Part shown: positions 49,543 through 62,733 of the stretch, one piece after another | Layout: every line of letters starts with the position of its first letter | Numbering within the stretch: the stretch's first letter is position 1 | The notes under the pieces: generated by a model | Told to the model about the DNA's origin: nothing | The model's database searches: none | The model's input: only the letters and a program-made list of their open reading frames with translations | Translations under genes and position numbers: made by a program | Assembly: GCA_019614645.1 (NCBI GenBank) | Contig: JABWDB010000002.1 | Span: forward strand, 26,525,501-26,589,500 | Direction of reading: 5' to 3' | Source of the DNA: Stratiolaelaps scimitus | Taxonomy: Eukaryota > Arthropoda > Arachnida > Mesostigmata > Laelapidae | DNA length: 64,000 nucleotides

Positions 49543-50936
49543 CTAATCCAATTTAATGAATAACAACCTCCAACCCTCGCCATTTGAATCGCTAGGCAAC
49601 CGTACCACCTTAGAGCAAACTTTTGAGGTACTTTCGAACGCATAGGATACTTCAAACGTCTTCGATGAATATAATCAGAATAATCAACAATTAAAAGCAT
49701 GCTGAACCTGAACGCTTTTAGGGATGACGTCATCCAGAGGGAATAGGATCAGGCTGTGTTTCACCATAACCTCCGCTGTCCAGAACAGTCCAAACAGTAA
49801 TAAAATAGCGACAAATCGAACACCGCCGGCGTATCGCAAAATCAAAGCAATCAAGACATAAGACAGCCAGGATCCCATCGTTGTCATGCCAACCGCTATG
49901 TCCTGGAAAAGGTACATAAAAAGGACCGTTAGCATAACATCTGCGGCAAGCATTGTAACATTCCATAACACAATTTTTGGAGTTTACATTTTTATGAGCA
50001 ATCCATCTTAATTATTAGATCTTCGGTAACATTAGTCCGATTTAGGGCTCGCAACTCGATCTGCCAGGGTGAATCATGGGCACGTAATGATAAGACAGAT
50101 CTTGTTGTCGTTAGCGGAATAGGAAATCAGTCTACATCGTCTGTATGTATCGTATCGAATATAAGTTTGTGACTGCTTTGTTGGTTGCAATGAAAAGTAA
50201 AGCACAAATTATTGTGGGCTTAAGCTAAAATTGATGCTTCGTAGCTGCCCCCGAGTTACCATTCCCGCTGCAGTGGCCGATTCGAAATGAGCATTTCCAA
50301 TTCTACATATAGACGAGCTAGGTTTATAAGTGTCCCTATTGCTAATTTTTCCTTAATATGACCCTTGTGGGATGCAGCTGTTGAGTGTCTCAATACCGAT
50401 CTGCCAACCTGCAACTGGAGGACATTGATTGTAAGATGGCGAAGCGTATCCTGTTGCTCCTTCAGGATTCGTTCATATTGCGAGACCTGTCGAAGATCCT
50501 CCTCCATTAGATCATAAACGAGTTGCTGAGCGGCCTCAAGCTTCTTCATGTCCTGCGCCATCTGATCGACGTCCTTTACTAGGCTTTTTCTCAAATAAAG
50601 CACTTGCGTAGCGTTATGGAGATTTCCTTTCGTCCAATTTTGCAAACGCATCAAATTGCATAATGAAAGAGCATGCGCATGGAACTGCGCAAGCACCGAG
50701 GACCGTTCACCAGCAACAATCTCCTTGAGGCCTTTGCAGGCCGGTGGAGGTTTTTCGCAATGTACACTAGGTTCGCCAAAGTGAGTTTCCATGAGATCAT
50801 TGTACATCTCCAGAGAAGCCATGTATGCGTCAGCAGGCTTTGTCCAGGTGCATTCATGGGTGCGAGAGGACGACTTGCTTCTCGAAGAGGCCACATATTG
50901 GGCCATAATACAAGGTAAAATAAAGAGCACATACAT
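49543..50936 (-). CDS. KAR5/GEX1/Brambleberry-like nuclear-fusion protein candidate, partial model
   Basis: Exon 1 (50936-50260) starts with a signal peptide (MYVLFILPCIMAQ), then a cysteine-bearing region (HECTW, VHCEKPPPAC, ALSLCNLMRLQNW), then about 90 residues of coiled coil (DVDQMAQDMKKLEAAQQLVY onwards). A later exon (49902-49708) carries two hydrophobic segments around RYAGGVRF. A last exon (49659-49543) reads TFEVSYAF to a TAG. Signal peptide, Cys region with an LC..L...W pattern, coiled coil, then membrane segments split by an Arg-bearing loop is the layout of the KAR5/GEX1/Brb family, which fuses nuclear envelopes. The match is by layout and a few residues only. Exon 1 ends in phase 2 (GAATG/gtaact) and the membrane exon begins in phase 0, so a small exon between them is missing from this model. 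The ATG context (cccgccATG) is good. Confidence 0.5.
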
Positions 50937-51450
50937 GGCGGGGCACTAAACGTCGTTTTTCTCGACGATTCATCAACTGGCGGAATCTAAACCCTCTTGA
51001 CCTTAAAACAATCGCGTAAAAGGTGCTATTCGGGTAATGGGTCAACGATTAGTCCGCAGATTCGAGGGGACAGTCCTTATACAAGCAGGGTATCAGGCCG
51101 AAGCCAATCCAGTAATCGACTGGCTTTGTTCTATTTCGAGTTAGCGATGGTATTGCTCATCGTGCGCGATTCGTAGATTATGAAAGATCGTAGAACAACT
51201 ACTTCCTTGGAAAATAAAGCGAAATTTCACAACAGGTATGTCGTGGGTCAAGGCCTTGTAGATGTTCGCTCGCTCCGATGTCGAAAAAACACTCCAACCA
51301 TCCATAGTATACAATTGTCAGGGTCGTTGGCGGTGCAGCGGTTGGAGGATAATTTCCTGAGAAGTAAAAGATTGAGGTTTAACTACCTGGAACATAAACT
51401 TTGGTTCGCAACTAAATTTCGATGAACACAACATCGACTTCATGGTGCTG

Positions 51451-51489
<39 letters not shown>

Positions 51490-52634
51490 CTGCTGTATCT
51501 ATTTCCGGATCGATATCGTATACCTTTAACGTGATTCTTAATAAATAACTTTTTTGTATACTAAAAATGATGGTTTATAAGTGATATTTGTAAATGCATG
51601 TATGGCTCGTACTCCACTGAGTCCACTATAGAATAGATCTCCTATGTTCAACAAAAATAACATCCGACAGTCGTCCAACCGTATGTCTAAGAGGCACTCT
51701 AGCGAGAAGTTCATTTGAAAGCATTGTCCTTCAAAGATAGAAAGGCTTGGGCCCTCCTGAGACTAACTGGACTATGAGCATTTTTATCTTGCATTGTATT
51801 TTCGGAGAACTTAAGTTTCGTGTATCCGAACAATTAATAACGACTCACTTCACTACTCTTCTTATTCCATTCGCCGTATTACCTTTCATTAGTTGAAATG
51901 TTCTACGCGTATTCTGTTGAGAATAAAATGAAGCACAGTATGGATGGGTCACCAAAATTGATGAACAAATCAATTGCTGTGTTTAAGCGTTTTGTTAGTT
52001 AAACTTTCGTTAACGCCTGGATGTTAGTGTCTCTCGTTCACTGTCCGCTTTTATTCTACGGTTATTTTACGCGTCCGTGCCCTTCACAATCGCGACGAGT
52101 GGTATCGGCGCAGATTTAAAAGAATCGCCCATCCACGTGGAGAATAGATAGATCCGTCGATGACTGGGTGCGTCATCCGCCATCTGCTGATGAACGATTC
52201 AGTGGGTTGGTCATTCCAAAAATTGCTCAATGTTTTCACTTAAAAGAAAGATCCAAATGGTCACCCCCCGTCTAAAGCAACTGTCGCCAACAACCGCTGC
52301 TGGAAAATCCGTTCAATCGACAATCTATTCTACATCAATGAAAGTTGCTGGTCGGTTTTTCCAGGATCACACACGAGAGAAGGGACCACTTGCTTCGTAT
52401 TGAATGCACCGTTTTTTTTTCGCGGCTTGCCAAATGCCTCAAACTTTGGATTGACTGTGCGAGTCAACTCGGATCCGATGTCTAGTCGGGCTGTATTTAA
52501 CTGGTACGAGGTTAGGGCAGGTCCGCTTCATCCTTCAGGTATATTCTATTTTCACATTTTAAAGCAACAGAGACAGCGTTTCCGATTGGTTCAGTCACCG
52601 AGGAAAAGAATCAGCGTTTTAGTTCAATGACTAT

Positions 52635-52669
<35 letters not shown>

Positions 52670-55600
52670 AATCGTTGAGCTATAGTTATCAATAAAGGTG
52701 AGTCTTTCAAAGTGTGGAGAGTGTTTGAGATTTTCACGTGGCCCGTGTAAATGACATAGACAAGCCAAGCATTGTTCCATGGTAGTTTTAAGAGTCTACG
52801 TTCATAGTTTTATTACGATTATACTAAATGGCTACTATAGCGCGACATACTGAGAACCTGAGCGTTGTAAAAAACTGCAGTTCTGTTATCAGACTAAAAC
52901 TTTGTATTGTGTTACTTTGTTGTAGCGGATTATTAGCCAATACTTCCTTAAGCTGTTCTGATGGTAGCCTTATTAAACGAAGTGAGTTCCACGAGAGATC
53001 GTAACACCCGAATATTGAATATATATATATATATATGGGAGGAAGACGTGCCAAGCGCATGAACAAGATTTTGTTATGTGTTTCTCGAAACAACTAAAAA
53101 GCCTTTTCTCTTCTAAACTTTTTCTTTTTTCTAGTTAAGGCGCCGCGAGTGATTACACTGATCGAGTGATTACGAATGACGTTCATTAAGTTTGCTGTTG
53201 ACAATTCCGATGATGGGGGACATTAAATTAACGGCGATATTCAATTGCAGTCTTGCAATATATGCAAGTAAATTGCCTTGAGTTCCGAGGAGTTCATCGT
53301 GTTATAGACATGTAATATCTATGAAATTGTAGTCCCGGAATAATACAGATTAAAACCAAATAAAACTAAAACGAACAAAATAAATATATAAATTATTTAG
53401 ACGATTTTAATAAATTAATAAAACTCTTCAACGGTAGTTAATAAATTAATGGAAAGTGAAAAAATGTGTTGTATTATCATATTCATTTACTATCACTGGC
53501 ACGCTACTTGCATGACTGACAACGCGGATTGCCAATGGCTTATTTAAAAATGAATCATGCAAATATCTTCACTGAGGTATTCGCGACGGACATTAACACA
53601 GGTCCAGACTGGAATCAGGGTAAGCGCTTACAGCGTTAAGGCCTCACCATAAACCTATGATATATATTTTCAAGGTGCCAGATGATTCCAAACCTCAACG
53701 TGGAGTACTATACACGATTCATTTGACGATCTAATAATAATACATTTATTTCTCACATAGCTAAATCTGACTATATATAATGTGTTATTACAGTTCACGT
53801 GCAGTTACGCCATTTGAGGGAGTCTGTTCACAGTGTAGCAGGCGTTTAGTTTCTGTGACGATTACACGTAACTATCTATCTATATATCATATTATATTGT
53901 AGATGTTTGAACTGGCCATTTAGCATAGCGCACATCAGTATCCTCCATCGAGAAGATAACAATGAACATTTACGGCGACAACGTTTTGACCTCCTCTTGC
54001 AAAGACCGCGCACTTAGTTAAATGTGAACGATAATGCCACGGCACTTGCATCAGATCCAGATTATTATTGTAGTACATTCTATACCGCGATACAAGCACA
54101 TTTGCCAAGCTTGCTGTACCCGTTTCATTATCTCGCGGCCGTAACTGCCCAGTTAGCTAGTTTCGAAAGCAACACATTATTGCGGATTCTCTGAGGTTCT
54201 ATTATGAAGTGTCAGTTCTGGCTTTCTCGTTTTGTTTAGCAACAAAGAAGATCGCTACGAATAGGTATGCGGCTCTGTTTCGGGTCTGTTTGATTCTAGA
54301 CGTTGGAACATCACCATTGCAGGCGGGAGCTATTAATGACTGTGTCTCATCAATTGTTCTGTATATTTCTGTCTGTTGATGTTTGTGTTTTTTTCCTTTG
54401 AACTTTTTCATCTCGTGACGAAAGTAAACACTAAAATATCGGACAGAAGACAGATTGTTGCTATGCAATATTTTCTATCGCACCTTGATGTGAGAATGGC
54501 GCTGAGATTCGAGGTGACTGTCTCCGTAGTGTCGAACGTACTATATAAGAAAAAGCCAAGTGTATTTTTAGAAGTCGTATTTTAATGGTTTAACACTCGG
54601 GTGCGATGTGACTATAATCATCTCGGATGCGACTTTACTGTCACAAACGGGCTGATGATTACGGTTTTTTTTTCTACATCAGATGAATATTTAGACTTTG
54701 AGGCGCTATATTCTATCCTGACATTAGCCAGATTATCTCTTCCGGCATAAAGACCAAACCCTATATCGTTGAACTGCCTTTAGCAATTGTTGTTGTCAAA
54801 TTTCTGCAACGATTCCTTTACTAAGACACAGCTAGGTGGCCGAGTCTTCGTAACAACAGTTAGTGTTACCACTTGTGCCATAAGTAACAATTATAATCGA
54901 GCTCGACAACGATGGTGAAAATAGAATAGAAAAGTGTTTGAATGAAACATGATTCACACTCAGTGATGAATGCATGCAAGTATTATTAGTTGTATATTAT
55001 TAGTTATATTTAACACGACACTCGGGAGAAATAATAGGTGGCACAAAACTGAGCATTTAACAGCAGTGTGTGTGTGTGTGTGTGTTGTCACCCTTTGAAG
55101 ATTCAGCCGCTCTATTCTGAACGGTTATAGATGGACTCTTCGTTGAACTATTATAGATATTTATAAACGATTTATTAATACATGGAGTTAACTTGGCTTA
55201 GTTGTTTTGCTAGTGATCATTTAGTCATTGAATATTCACTGAGTACCTACTACAGCATTATTCACGGTCACACAATGGAAGCGATCGCTTGTACTTACCC
55301 TCTCTATTTTTGAGCCCCTCCATATTACTCGTACGGGTTCGTCGTACAAACACAAACAATTTACAGATGTTCATATGCGAAAGCTAGATCCAAAAATATA
55401 AGAGCAAACGATGTACATTAGACAATGTATGTATGTACACAGTCGACGTCGCGTTGTAACTATAACAGCCCTCGATAGCAATCTATGAAAACTTTTCAAC
55501 AAATCAGCCAACTGTTTACTCTTTGCTCAGTATTATGGCCAAGAACCCTTGGATTATAGACTGCTCAAGAAAATCGATCGAAGTCGTGGCTGGCGAGATG

Positions 55601-55782
55601 TTGCTTGACTCGTCTTATACTCATTCGTTAGATTGGTCCATTGTCGAATAGTTTGTAGACTGTATGTTCTCTTGGTCCTGCTGGTGATAGTGCGCTGATC
55701 ACGTGGATCAGCGTCCTATCAACCTCCCTGTATGATACACCCAATGGGAAGACGAAGACATCAAGTAAGAAAAGAAAGAAAA
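50937..55782. other. Gene-poor stretch
   Basis: Contains (TA)n tracts at 51451-51486, 52638-52667 and near 53020, and a (TG)n run at 55066-55085. A tRNA-like patch near 51320-51400 (TTGGCGGTGCAGCGGTTGG with a B-box-like GGTTTAACTAC) may be an old SINE. A minus frame within 53093-52824 reads protein-like (LPSEQLKEVLANNPLQQ) but lacks clear exon borders. Confidence 0.4.
55066..55085. repeat. (TG)n microsatellite
   Basis: Ten uninterrupted GT units in non-coding sequence. Confidence 0.9.
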
Positions 55783-56217
55783 CTAAGGCAGAAGAACAAA
55801 GAGGCGAAGACCGAATTCATTGAAGGTGATTTGAAAGGAAACTAACTGTCCTGACTTGGGGAAGAATGAAGAAAAGAAAGGGAAAACTGCCCGCTCCGCT
55901 AGCGGGGGTTGGGTGATGGACTGGTGAAGTTGGCTTCTCGTTGCGGTTCGTGGCATCCAGCCAAGCGCCCGTTGGTTATAAAGGCTGGAGACACCGGCGA
56001 TAGTCTTAATCGGCTGAAAGTGACCTAACTCTCGTGTCAACGATGAGAGCGACCACTGGTGTAACTCAACCAGACCAACCCTGAAGCAATAGCCTGGATC
56101 AACTGAACCAAGGCAACCGTAGTTGATCTCCCCGTTGTTCAGATTCGCTTTTAACGGATAGAACAGTGACGGACCAATTGTCGGATCAAATAGAGCGCGA
56201 TATGTTAAACTCACCAC
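55783..56217 (-). CDS. Unidentified open frame of 144 codons
   Basis: This is the longest intronless open frame outside the recognised genes. It has a plausible composition (DPTIGPSLFYPLKANLNNGE, then GWMPRTATRSQLHQSITQPP) and an initiating codon at 56217. There is no signal peptide, membrane segment or known domain. It sits just upstream of, and in the opposite direction to, the chitin-binding protein gene. It could be a small gene, a piece of a mobile element or chance; similar-length shadows occur elsewhere in the window. Confidence 0.25.
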   Translation of the reverse strand: MVSLTYRALFDPTIGPSLFYPLKANLNNGEINYGCLGSVDPGYCFRVGLVELHQWSLSSLTRELGHFQPIKTIAGVSSLYNQRALGWMPRTATRSQLHQSITQPPLAERAVFPFFSSFFPKSGQLVSFQITFNEFGLRLFVLLP

Positions 56218-56665
56218 TTGGATTGAGATGTTGCGTCCTTTCCAACAACACTATGACCTAGAAGGGGCCACGAAGTATCGAGGTTCCTCTCTATGCAGAC
56301 GAGTGTTTGGACCATCAATCGAATCGCATACTTTGGGCTGCTGTTTATACAGATTCCCCGTTTTGATATTATCTATGTTATTTTTCGAATCGAGGGCATG
56401 CCATAGTCGTTGGTTAATATGCCGCCACCAGTAGGCCCTTTTTCGATTTCTGGATATTAGAAATTTTACATATGAAAAGTGAATATACGAAAGCTTTTCA
56501 GACCTAACGCTGATATAAGTGAAGAATCATTTGGACACGGTACCTGTGAGTGACTTCGATTACAAGGTTTCAGTGGTTCAAAAAATTCATCGTGTTATGT
56601 ATATGGTGTTGTAAATAGCTGACTAATTATCTAGTTACTTGTCATTGGATTAAAACTACTCCGTC

Positions 56666-59600
56666 ATGTATCACTCCATTCTAATTCTAACCGGACTGGG
56701 TAAGTAGAAAAAGGTTGCACGCTTTGAGTTTCTTAATGAGCAGGCGAAACATCCAAATCAGACAGGAGGTTTACGAGATTAATTTAATTGGGTGTATTTC
56801 GCTTGTACTCGACATTAAACAACACTTATAATATACTATGATAGTACACTTGAGACATTGCTTGATACACTTGACACACACAGCTACTACTGCAAGACGT
56901 ATATCAGAACAGAGGGGTCTAGCCAAATCTATTGATAAATATATTGACCTTAAATCTCCTCATCGATCAAAGGTTATTCTGTCCTTATGGTCAAAATATC
57001 CATTTACCCACCTCCATCCATACAGTTTCAAAATGCTTAGGAATTAAATTGTAAAACCTATTCATGGCCTTAGTAGCTTGTGTTATGTAGAAAGGGGCTG
57101 AATGTAGCGTAGAACCACGTGATTTTCATGTCTTGGAGGAAATTCGTCCCCTCACTTGAACATGCACGGAACAAACGACACGTACTAGAGAGATGTTATT
57201 AAGGCTAGCAGCTGATTTTATAATGTGTTGTTTTAATCATAAATGTAAGCTATTTTAATAATCGTTGTTAAATTTCTTTGTTAGCTCTACATAACATTAC
57301 AGCATAACATTATTTGAAATTTTCAGTTGCAAGAGCTGCATCCGGGGTAGATGCACAGACATCTCAGGATATCGCAAAGTTCCCGTACATTCACTATTCA
57401 TTCAGCTGCGTCGATAAAGCCATAGGTAAATTTACTGGCCTTACCCGTGCCGTAAAACAACTTAGATTAGGTAATAAATAGTCAACAATCATAAACATGC
57501 GTTCATCTATTCAACCCTGAAACGGGTGTAAAATTTAAGGCACCAGTTCGAAATAGAGGTTCGTTAATTAAGCTTTAAGTTGCTCTTTGCGAGTAATAAG
57601 ACCTTTACAGTCATAATAACACGGAGACGATCTACTTAAAAATACGAACATTGTGAAGAAATAATTGTTTTATGATTCTAGCTGACCTAAAATATCTTAT
57701 AGTATAAACACATTTTTACGATCAATTAAAATAATGGTTACTTTGAAAGAAATGTATAACAAATACGATTCTCGTAATGATTCACCGTGAAATACCCACA
57801 GATTTCACTGCAATGTGGTTTTGTGCTCGTACCATCGAAGCGAATTGCTACACACAGGGAGATTGTTATGCGCTGTAAATGGCGCGCGAAAAACAGTCAT
57901 TTTACCTCCACAAATAAGCACAATGAATCGTCAGTTCTATTAGCTCCCTTTTAACAATGACCTATAGAGAATAGATCCAGGTGCGACCGTTGGTTATCTC
58001 GTGCAGTCACTCTCTGCCCATTATCACCCAAATGGTTTCGAAAACGCCGTAATCATAGCGCAGTGTTTATGATAATTGAAAAACGAAGGTCCACCAAAGG
58101 GCCCTGCTTCTCTCTCCTGTCTTCTCACCGTACGCTTCTGTTGCAGCAAGAAAGACGAGGGGTTTTTCTTAGCGGCGAGACGCCAACGTGACCAACTCCG
58201 AATACGATTTACTGCTTTGCCGTATAATTTTGGTTTGTCACTGGCCCTTAACATTTGACAAAGACAGGGTATAGTATACCCAATATTTGAGTTGAAGCCA
58301 GCTTTGAGCGTTGACACAACCCCCAAAATGACCACCGCTTGCCGTTATTAGTATAAGTGATATGTTACACATTCTACATTCGTCTTATTACGGCTCTGCA
58401 GTGACCTAACTGAACTAGACATAAGGTATCCGCTCCGTTCAATCATATACGACATCGGCTCTTAAAATCATTCAGGAAACGATATAATTTGTTAATAGCC
58501 ACACTACCGTCCAATATGTCGCATACACTAACTATGTAATGTTAATACTTTTCAGGCTATTATGCTGACCCGTCCTTCGGGTGTCAAATTTTTCACATGT
58601 GTGACGCATTTGGGCGAAGGATACCTCACATATGCCCACCTTTAACCTTGTTTAATCAGAGGTGCGTTTATTTATAGATTATTTCTCATTGTGTGCAGTT
58701 CTGCTGGCTGTTGACGCTTGATTGGAGAACAAATCAGGTATCTGTAATTATTCAGCTCTCGATGAGCAATAGAACTGCTGTTTCGTGGTTCGTACGTTCA
58801 TTAGCTTCTTGTCTTTATGAAGTAGCTCATTCAAAGGTCCTCTTAGTTTCTTCATCTTTCGGGCGAACGCTGTATAAATTTGATCATGCGTAATAGATCT
58901 CTCTGTTCTATGGGAATATTGAATTGAGCATTTTGACCGGGTAATAATCGGCGTCGTCCCACGGTATATTGTAGATTTCGTGTGTGCGACTGGGCGTATA
59001 ACGTTGATTGCGACGAGGCGGTCGATCACTACTACCTCAACGACCTCACCTATGCTCCTCAACCTGTCGGTAAAGAGGAAGACGAACATGTCCGGAATGA
59101 TGACGACGATCCTTTGACGACATCACGTGGAAGTCTCCTGTCGACGAGGAAGAAAAGAAAGATATCTCGTTTGAGGCGACGCCGGCTCTTTATAGAAGAC
59201 AGACTACAGGTAAGAGAGCAATATCCGCTAAATATCGTCCTAATTGAAAACATGGTCATAAAATACAGCCAATTCTGTCATCGACATCGAATTAATTAAC
59301 GCACGCATCAAACAGTACCACTAGACATTTGGTAGATTGGACTCAATTCATATCTGCACTTAACAAAAACTATTGTACAATGTATGCTATATCCTGGGCA
59401 GAAATTATATTTTTACGCTTGAAAAATGATATAGTTAGAGTTGACCTGAGTCGACATCCTGTGAATCTGTGTTTAAGGTCAAGCCAGCTCCGCAGGATAG
59501 TTTCGAAGATCGTTCTGTGGAGGATACACGAACAGATGACCGGCAACAGTCAAACGAGAATGAGACCAGCGATTACGATAACGAGACAAAGGAGGAGATT

Positions 59601-59711
59601 GTCGATGAGGAAAAAAAAGCTCCACCAGCATCAACAGAGCTGCCAATGCTCAAAGAGGAATACGTTGAACATTTGAAAAGCGAAAACAAACACAATACGC
59701 AGATAGTGTAG
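56666..59711 (+). CDS. CPAP1-type cuticle protein with one chitin-binding (CBM14) domain, complete, five exons (235 aa)
   Basis: Exons are 56666-56699, 57327-57425, 58556-58661, 58975-59209 and 59478-59711; phases 1, 1, 2 and 0 all match. A signal peptide (MYHSILILTGLVARAAS) leads to one peritrophin-A domain with six cysteines at residues 39, 54, 60, 71, 84 and 92. The family signature is clear: GYYADPSFGCQIFHMCD, then ICPPLTLFNQRFRVCDWAYN and VDC. Such proteins are secreted by epidermis, bind chitin and help organise cuticle. The tail is unusual: an Asp run, a very basic segment at 137-150 (TRKKRKISRLRRRR) with furin-like sites, and then an acidic Glu/Asp-rich end. Splice sites are strong (CTACAG/gtaaga, tacttttcag). 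The first coding exon holds only 11 codons, common for signal-peptide exons in this family. Confidence 0.92.
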
Positions 59712-62700
59712 TCCACTGTAGACCCTAATAATCCCTGTGTTGGATGGCACTATTCGTATTTGATTTATTTCTTCCTTTGTTGTTATTTTATTTATTATTT
59801 TGTCATGTTTCAAGTAAATATATATGTGCATATATTCGTATATAGGCATACATTGAACTCCATCCAGTAGATTGATACATTTAGGGAGGGTCGATCAAAA
59901 GCATCAATACTCTTCCGTCAACTGAAGTGACAAAATATGTGGAGTCAGTCCTGGCGGGTTTATTTCCAAGATTGCCGTATACCTCGGCACACCTACGGAA
60001 CATAATGAGTGCATATGTAATGAGATTGATATGTTTACGTTATCCAGTGCGAACACGTTTGACATATATACAATAATTGTATATATCTACATGGAATCTG
60101 AGTTTATACAATGCATCGAATGACAATGATGTATTGCAACATGGGTAAAATGTATAGGAAATTTGTCGGATTGTTTTTTATGCTAAAAACATTATTGTAT
60201 TCTTAGTATCTGAAATATACGATTCATGTTATGTGGATATATATATATATGATTGCTGCGCCAGTTCCTCAGAAGCTTTTTGTTGACTTACTAATCACCA
60301 CAGCGGCCATCCCAACGGCGCCTATTTTCAAACGCACTTGGGTTATTTGGTGAAAGTCCGATTATCAGTGGTCGCATTTTAATGAAATCTCACATTAATA
60401 TGTGCATCCTTTTGCCGTTCGAAATCAAAGGATTTTCGATTCATCGTTAAGAGCGCACGACATACGAGGATTACTCACAAGATAATTACTCAAGAAAGGC
60501 AGCAACAATGCTGATGTAGTCTACAAGCAGCGTTTATGTTCATCTCGGCAGCAATTCAAATCGGATAAGCTAAGTACAAAGTGTTAGTAGGTATACTATA
60601 TAAATCCATAGCTTTGATAGCTACTATAAATCGATAACCTGTCAAGCAAAGTAAATCTGTGCCGCTTTGTAGTAGCAGCAGACCGATTAATAAACGTTGT
60701 CAGTCAACTAACAGAACATGGTTGAAGAGTTCACTCAAAGAGGGGCACAGATAAGCCCACTAAATATTCTTGCATATATGAATGCAATCACATGAAGAAA
60801 TTACTAGCAACATCTCGGCGAAACCTTCCGATCTTCCTAATAAGTGCACTCGTTTTGTAGGATTCAGAATCGGTAACTGGAAGAGTCGATTTCGTAAAAC
60901 TGAACCTTATCACATTGGAATACGACGTGGTTGAACATCTCTTGATATGCTAATCAAGGCTGGTTGGTGATTCAGGAGGAAATGAGAAAAGTCGATCAAC
61001 TTTCGGAAGAGGCGATCAACCTTCGTTGTCTAGCCCTTAGAACAGCAGTGGCACTATTTGACGTCGAGACCGCACGTCGCATGTTATGGCATTGAAATGA
61101 TCTTGATTATAATCTAAAATAATTATTATCTGAAACCATCTTCCCCGAACATAGCTCGTGGGTTTGAAGCATCGCATCCCAAGCGGGTTATGAAAATGTT
61201 CAAAACATGTCATAACGGGAGAGAATTGGAGAATTTGGCAAGAAGAAATAGAATCAATTTGATCCACCTGAAATGTTTCAAATATAGTGCACCCAATAAA
61301 TTATTGTGCAACCAGGCGCTAATTGCCAACATTTCCCTTTTAAACCTTTTTTTATGTACAAGGTTTACGGTAAACTGACGGAAAGAACAGTAATCTCGTC
61401 GTACAATGACTAACATAGAGATTATTGACGGTTTTTGTGAGCATTCATCTGAGAAAGTAAATTGTCAGCGGTTCCACACAAACGCTCCGGCCTCACGGCA
61501 CCTCATTGCCCAATGTTCAGGATAGCAGAAAACGAAAATTAAAACAACGACTTTGTTTATCCTTAAATATCGACTAACGCGTTTATTTCGCCATAATTTT
61601 TCCACATTTAGCCCCATTTTCAGAGTATACTATTTTCCCTTCTATCCACCTCATCGGCTTGTTATCATCGTCATCAATATCATCACATATATTATCAATA
61701 TTATTGTCATTATCATTGCCATGGTAAGATGCGATGGTATCAATAAATAAGTAACACCCCTGGACAGTATACGTAACTCGATGACGTCGGCCGTTGCCGC
61801 TTGGCCAGCCAAAATCAAACACAATCCTGTATTCGTTCGTTTTGTATGGTACTTATGTCCATGTAGTTTTGTCGTTGTTTCTTTCCACTAGCGGCAGAAG
61901 CAGCGTTTCTCTCGCCTTGTAGCAAAATAAATAACGTCTGGTTAATCACAAAATTACATTAGCGTGACATCAGTACAATTGGTATTGCAGTGACACAGGT
62001 GACATCAGCGCGAGTAGATCTGGCAATTAATCTCATACGCACTCGGGTGCATCAATTCGATCTGCTACCTTCATGTCCTTCAAGAAATCGCTCTCACTGG
62101 CTAACACGCAACCGCCGTCAGTCCGTCTACCCACAACACAGATGTTAGACAAATGGGGTGTGCCGTGTTGGAGTAGGTCGCGTATGCAATCGTTCATTTA
62201 CAATGCCCTGCCGCTCTTCCAAATATTACTATATTATCTAGTAGTACTCGGTTGAGGATCTACATAGTACACCTTACGCGCAACGCGTACGGTCAAACAT
62301 CCCCACTTCGCACTGAGTTCGTCTCGAGCGCTGACTTCTGTACTCGATCGTTTTCAGAAGGCCGTTGCTGACCTTGAAGGGTTTGTCCATCATTTCGTGT
62401 TCCGGTCTATAACACACACGCACCAGCCGAAAGTGCATCGATTCTTGTGAATTTCATAGTCCCCTATACATTTCCCATTTCTTTCGGCTGAGTCCTTTGA
62501 GAGGGTGAACAAGTTTCTTGAGGAATTGTATGTCGTACATGCAGATTGTCCTCCTGGGACAATGTCATACAACAATATAGACACTTATAGGTAGACATTT
62601 AGCCGACACCTTCATATTCCACTGAGTATTGCGCCACGTCACAGGGTTAAACAATCATAGGTGGTACATTGTGATCTCTTATTATAGAGATTATAGAGAT

Positions 62701-62733
62701 TGGTTCCAAGGAACGATACTGCGGCTCGAACGT
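59712..62733. other. Non-coding stretch
   Basis: Holds the 3' flanks of the chitin-binding protein (plus strand) and of the repeat protein (minus strand), which converge here. Several short TA-rich tracts occur near 59820 and 60236. Nothing else is supported. Confidence 0.5.

Noticed and set aside
49728..49739. GATGACGTCATC palindrome as a CRE promoter
   Set aside because: It lies within the membrane exon of the KAR5-like gene and has no other promoter feature around it.
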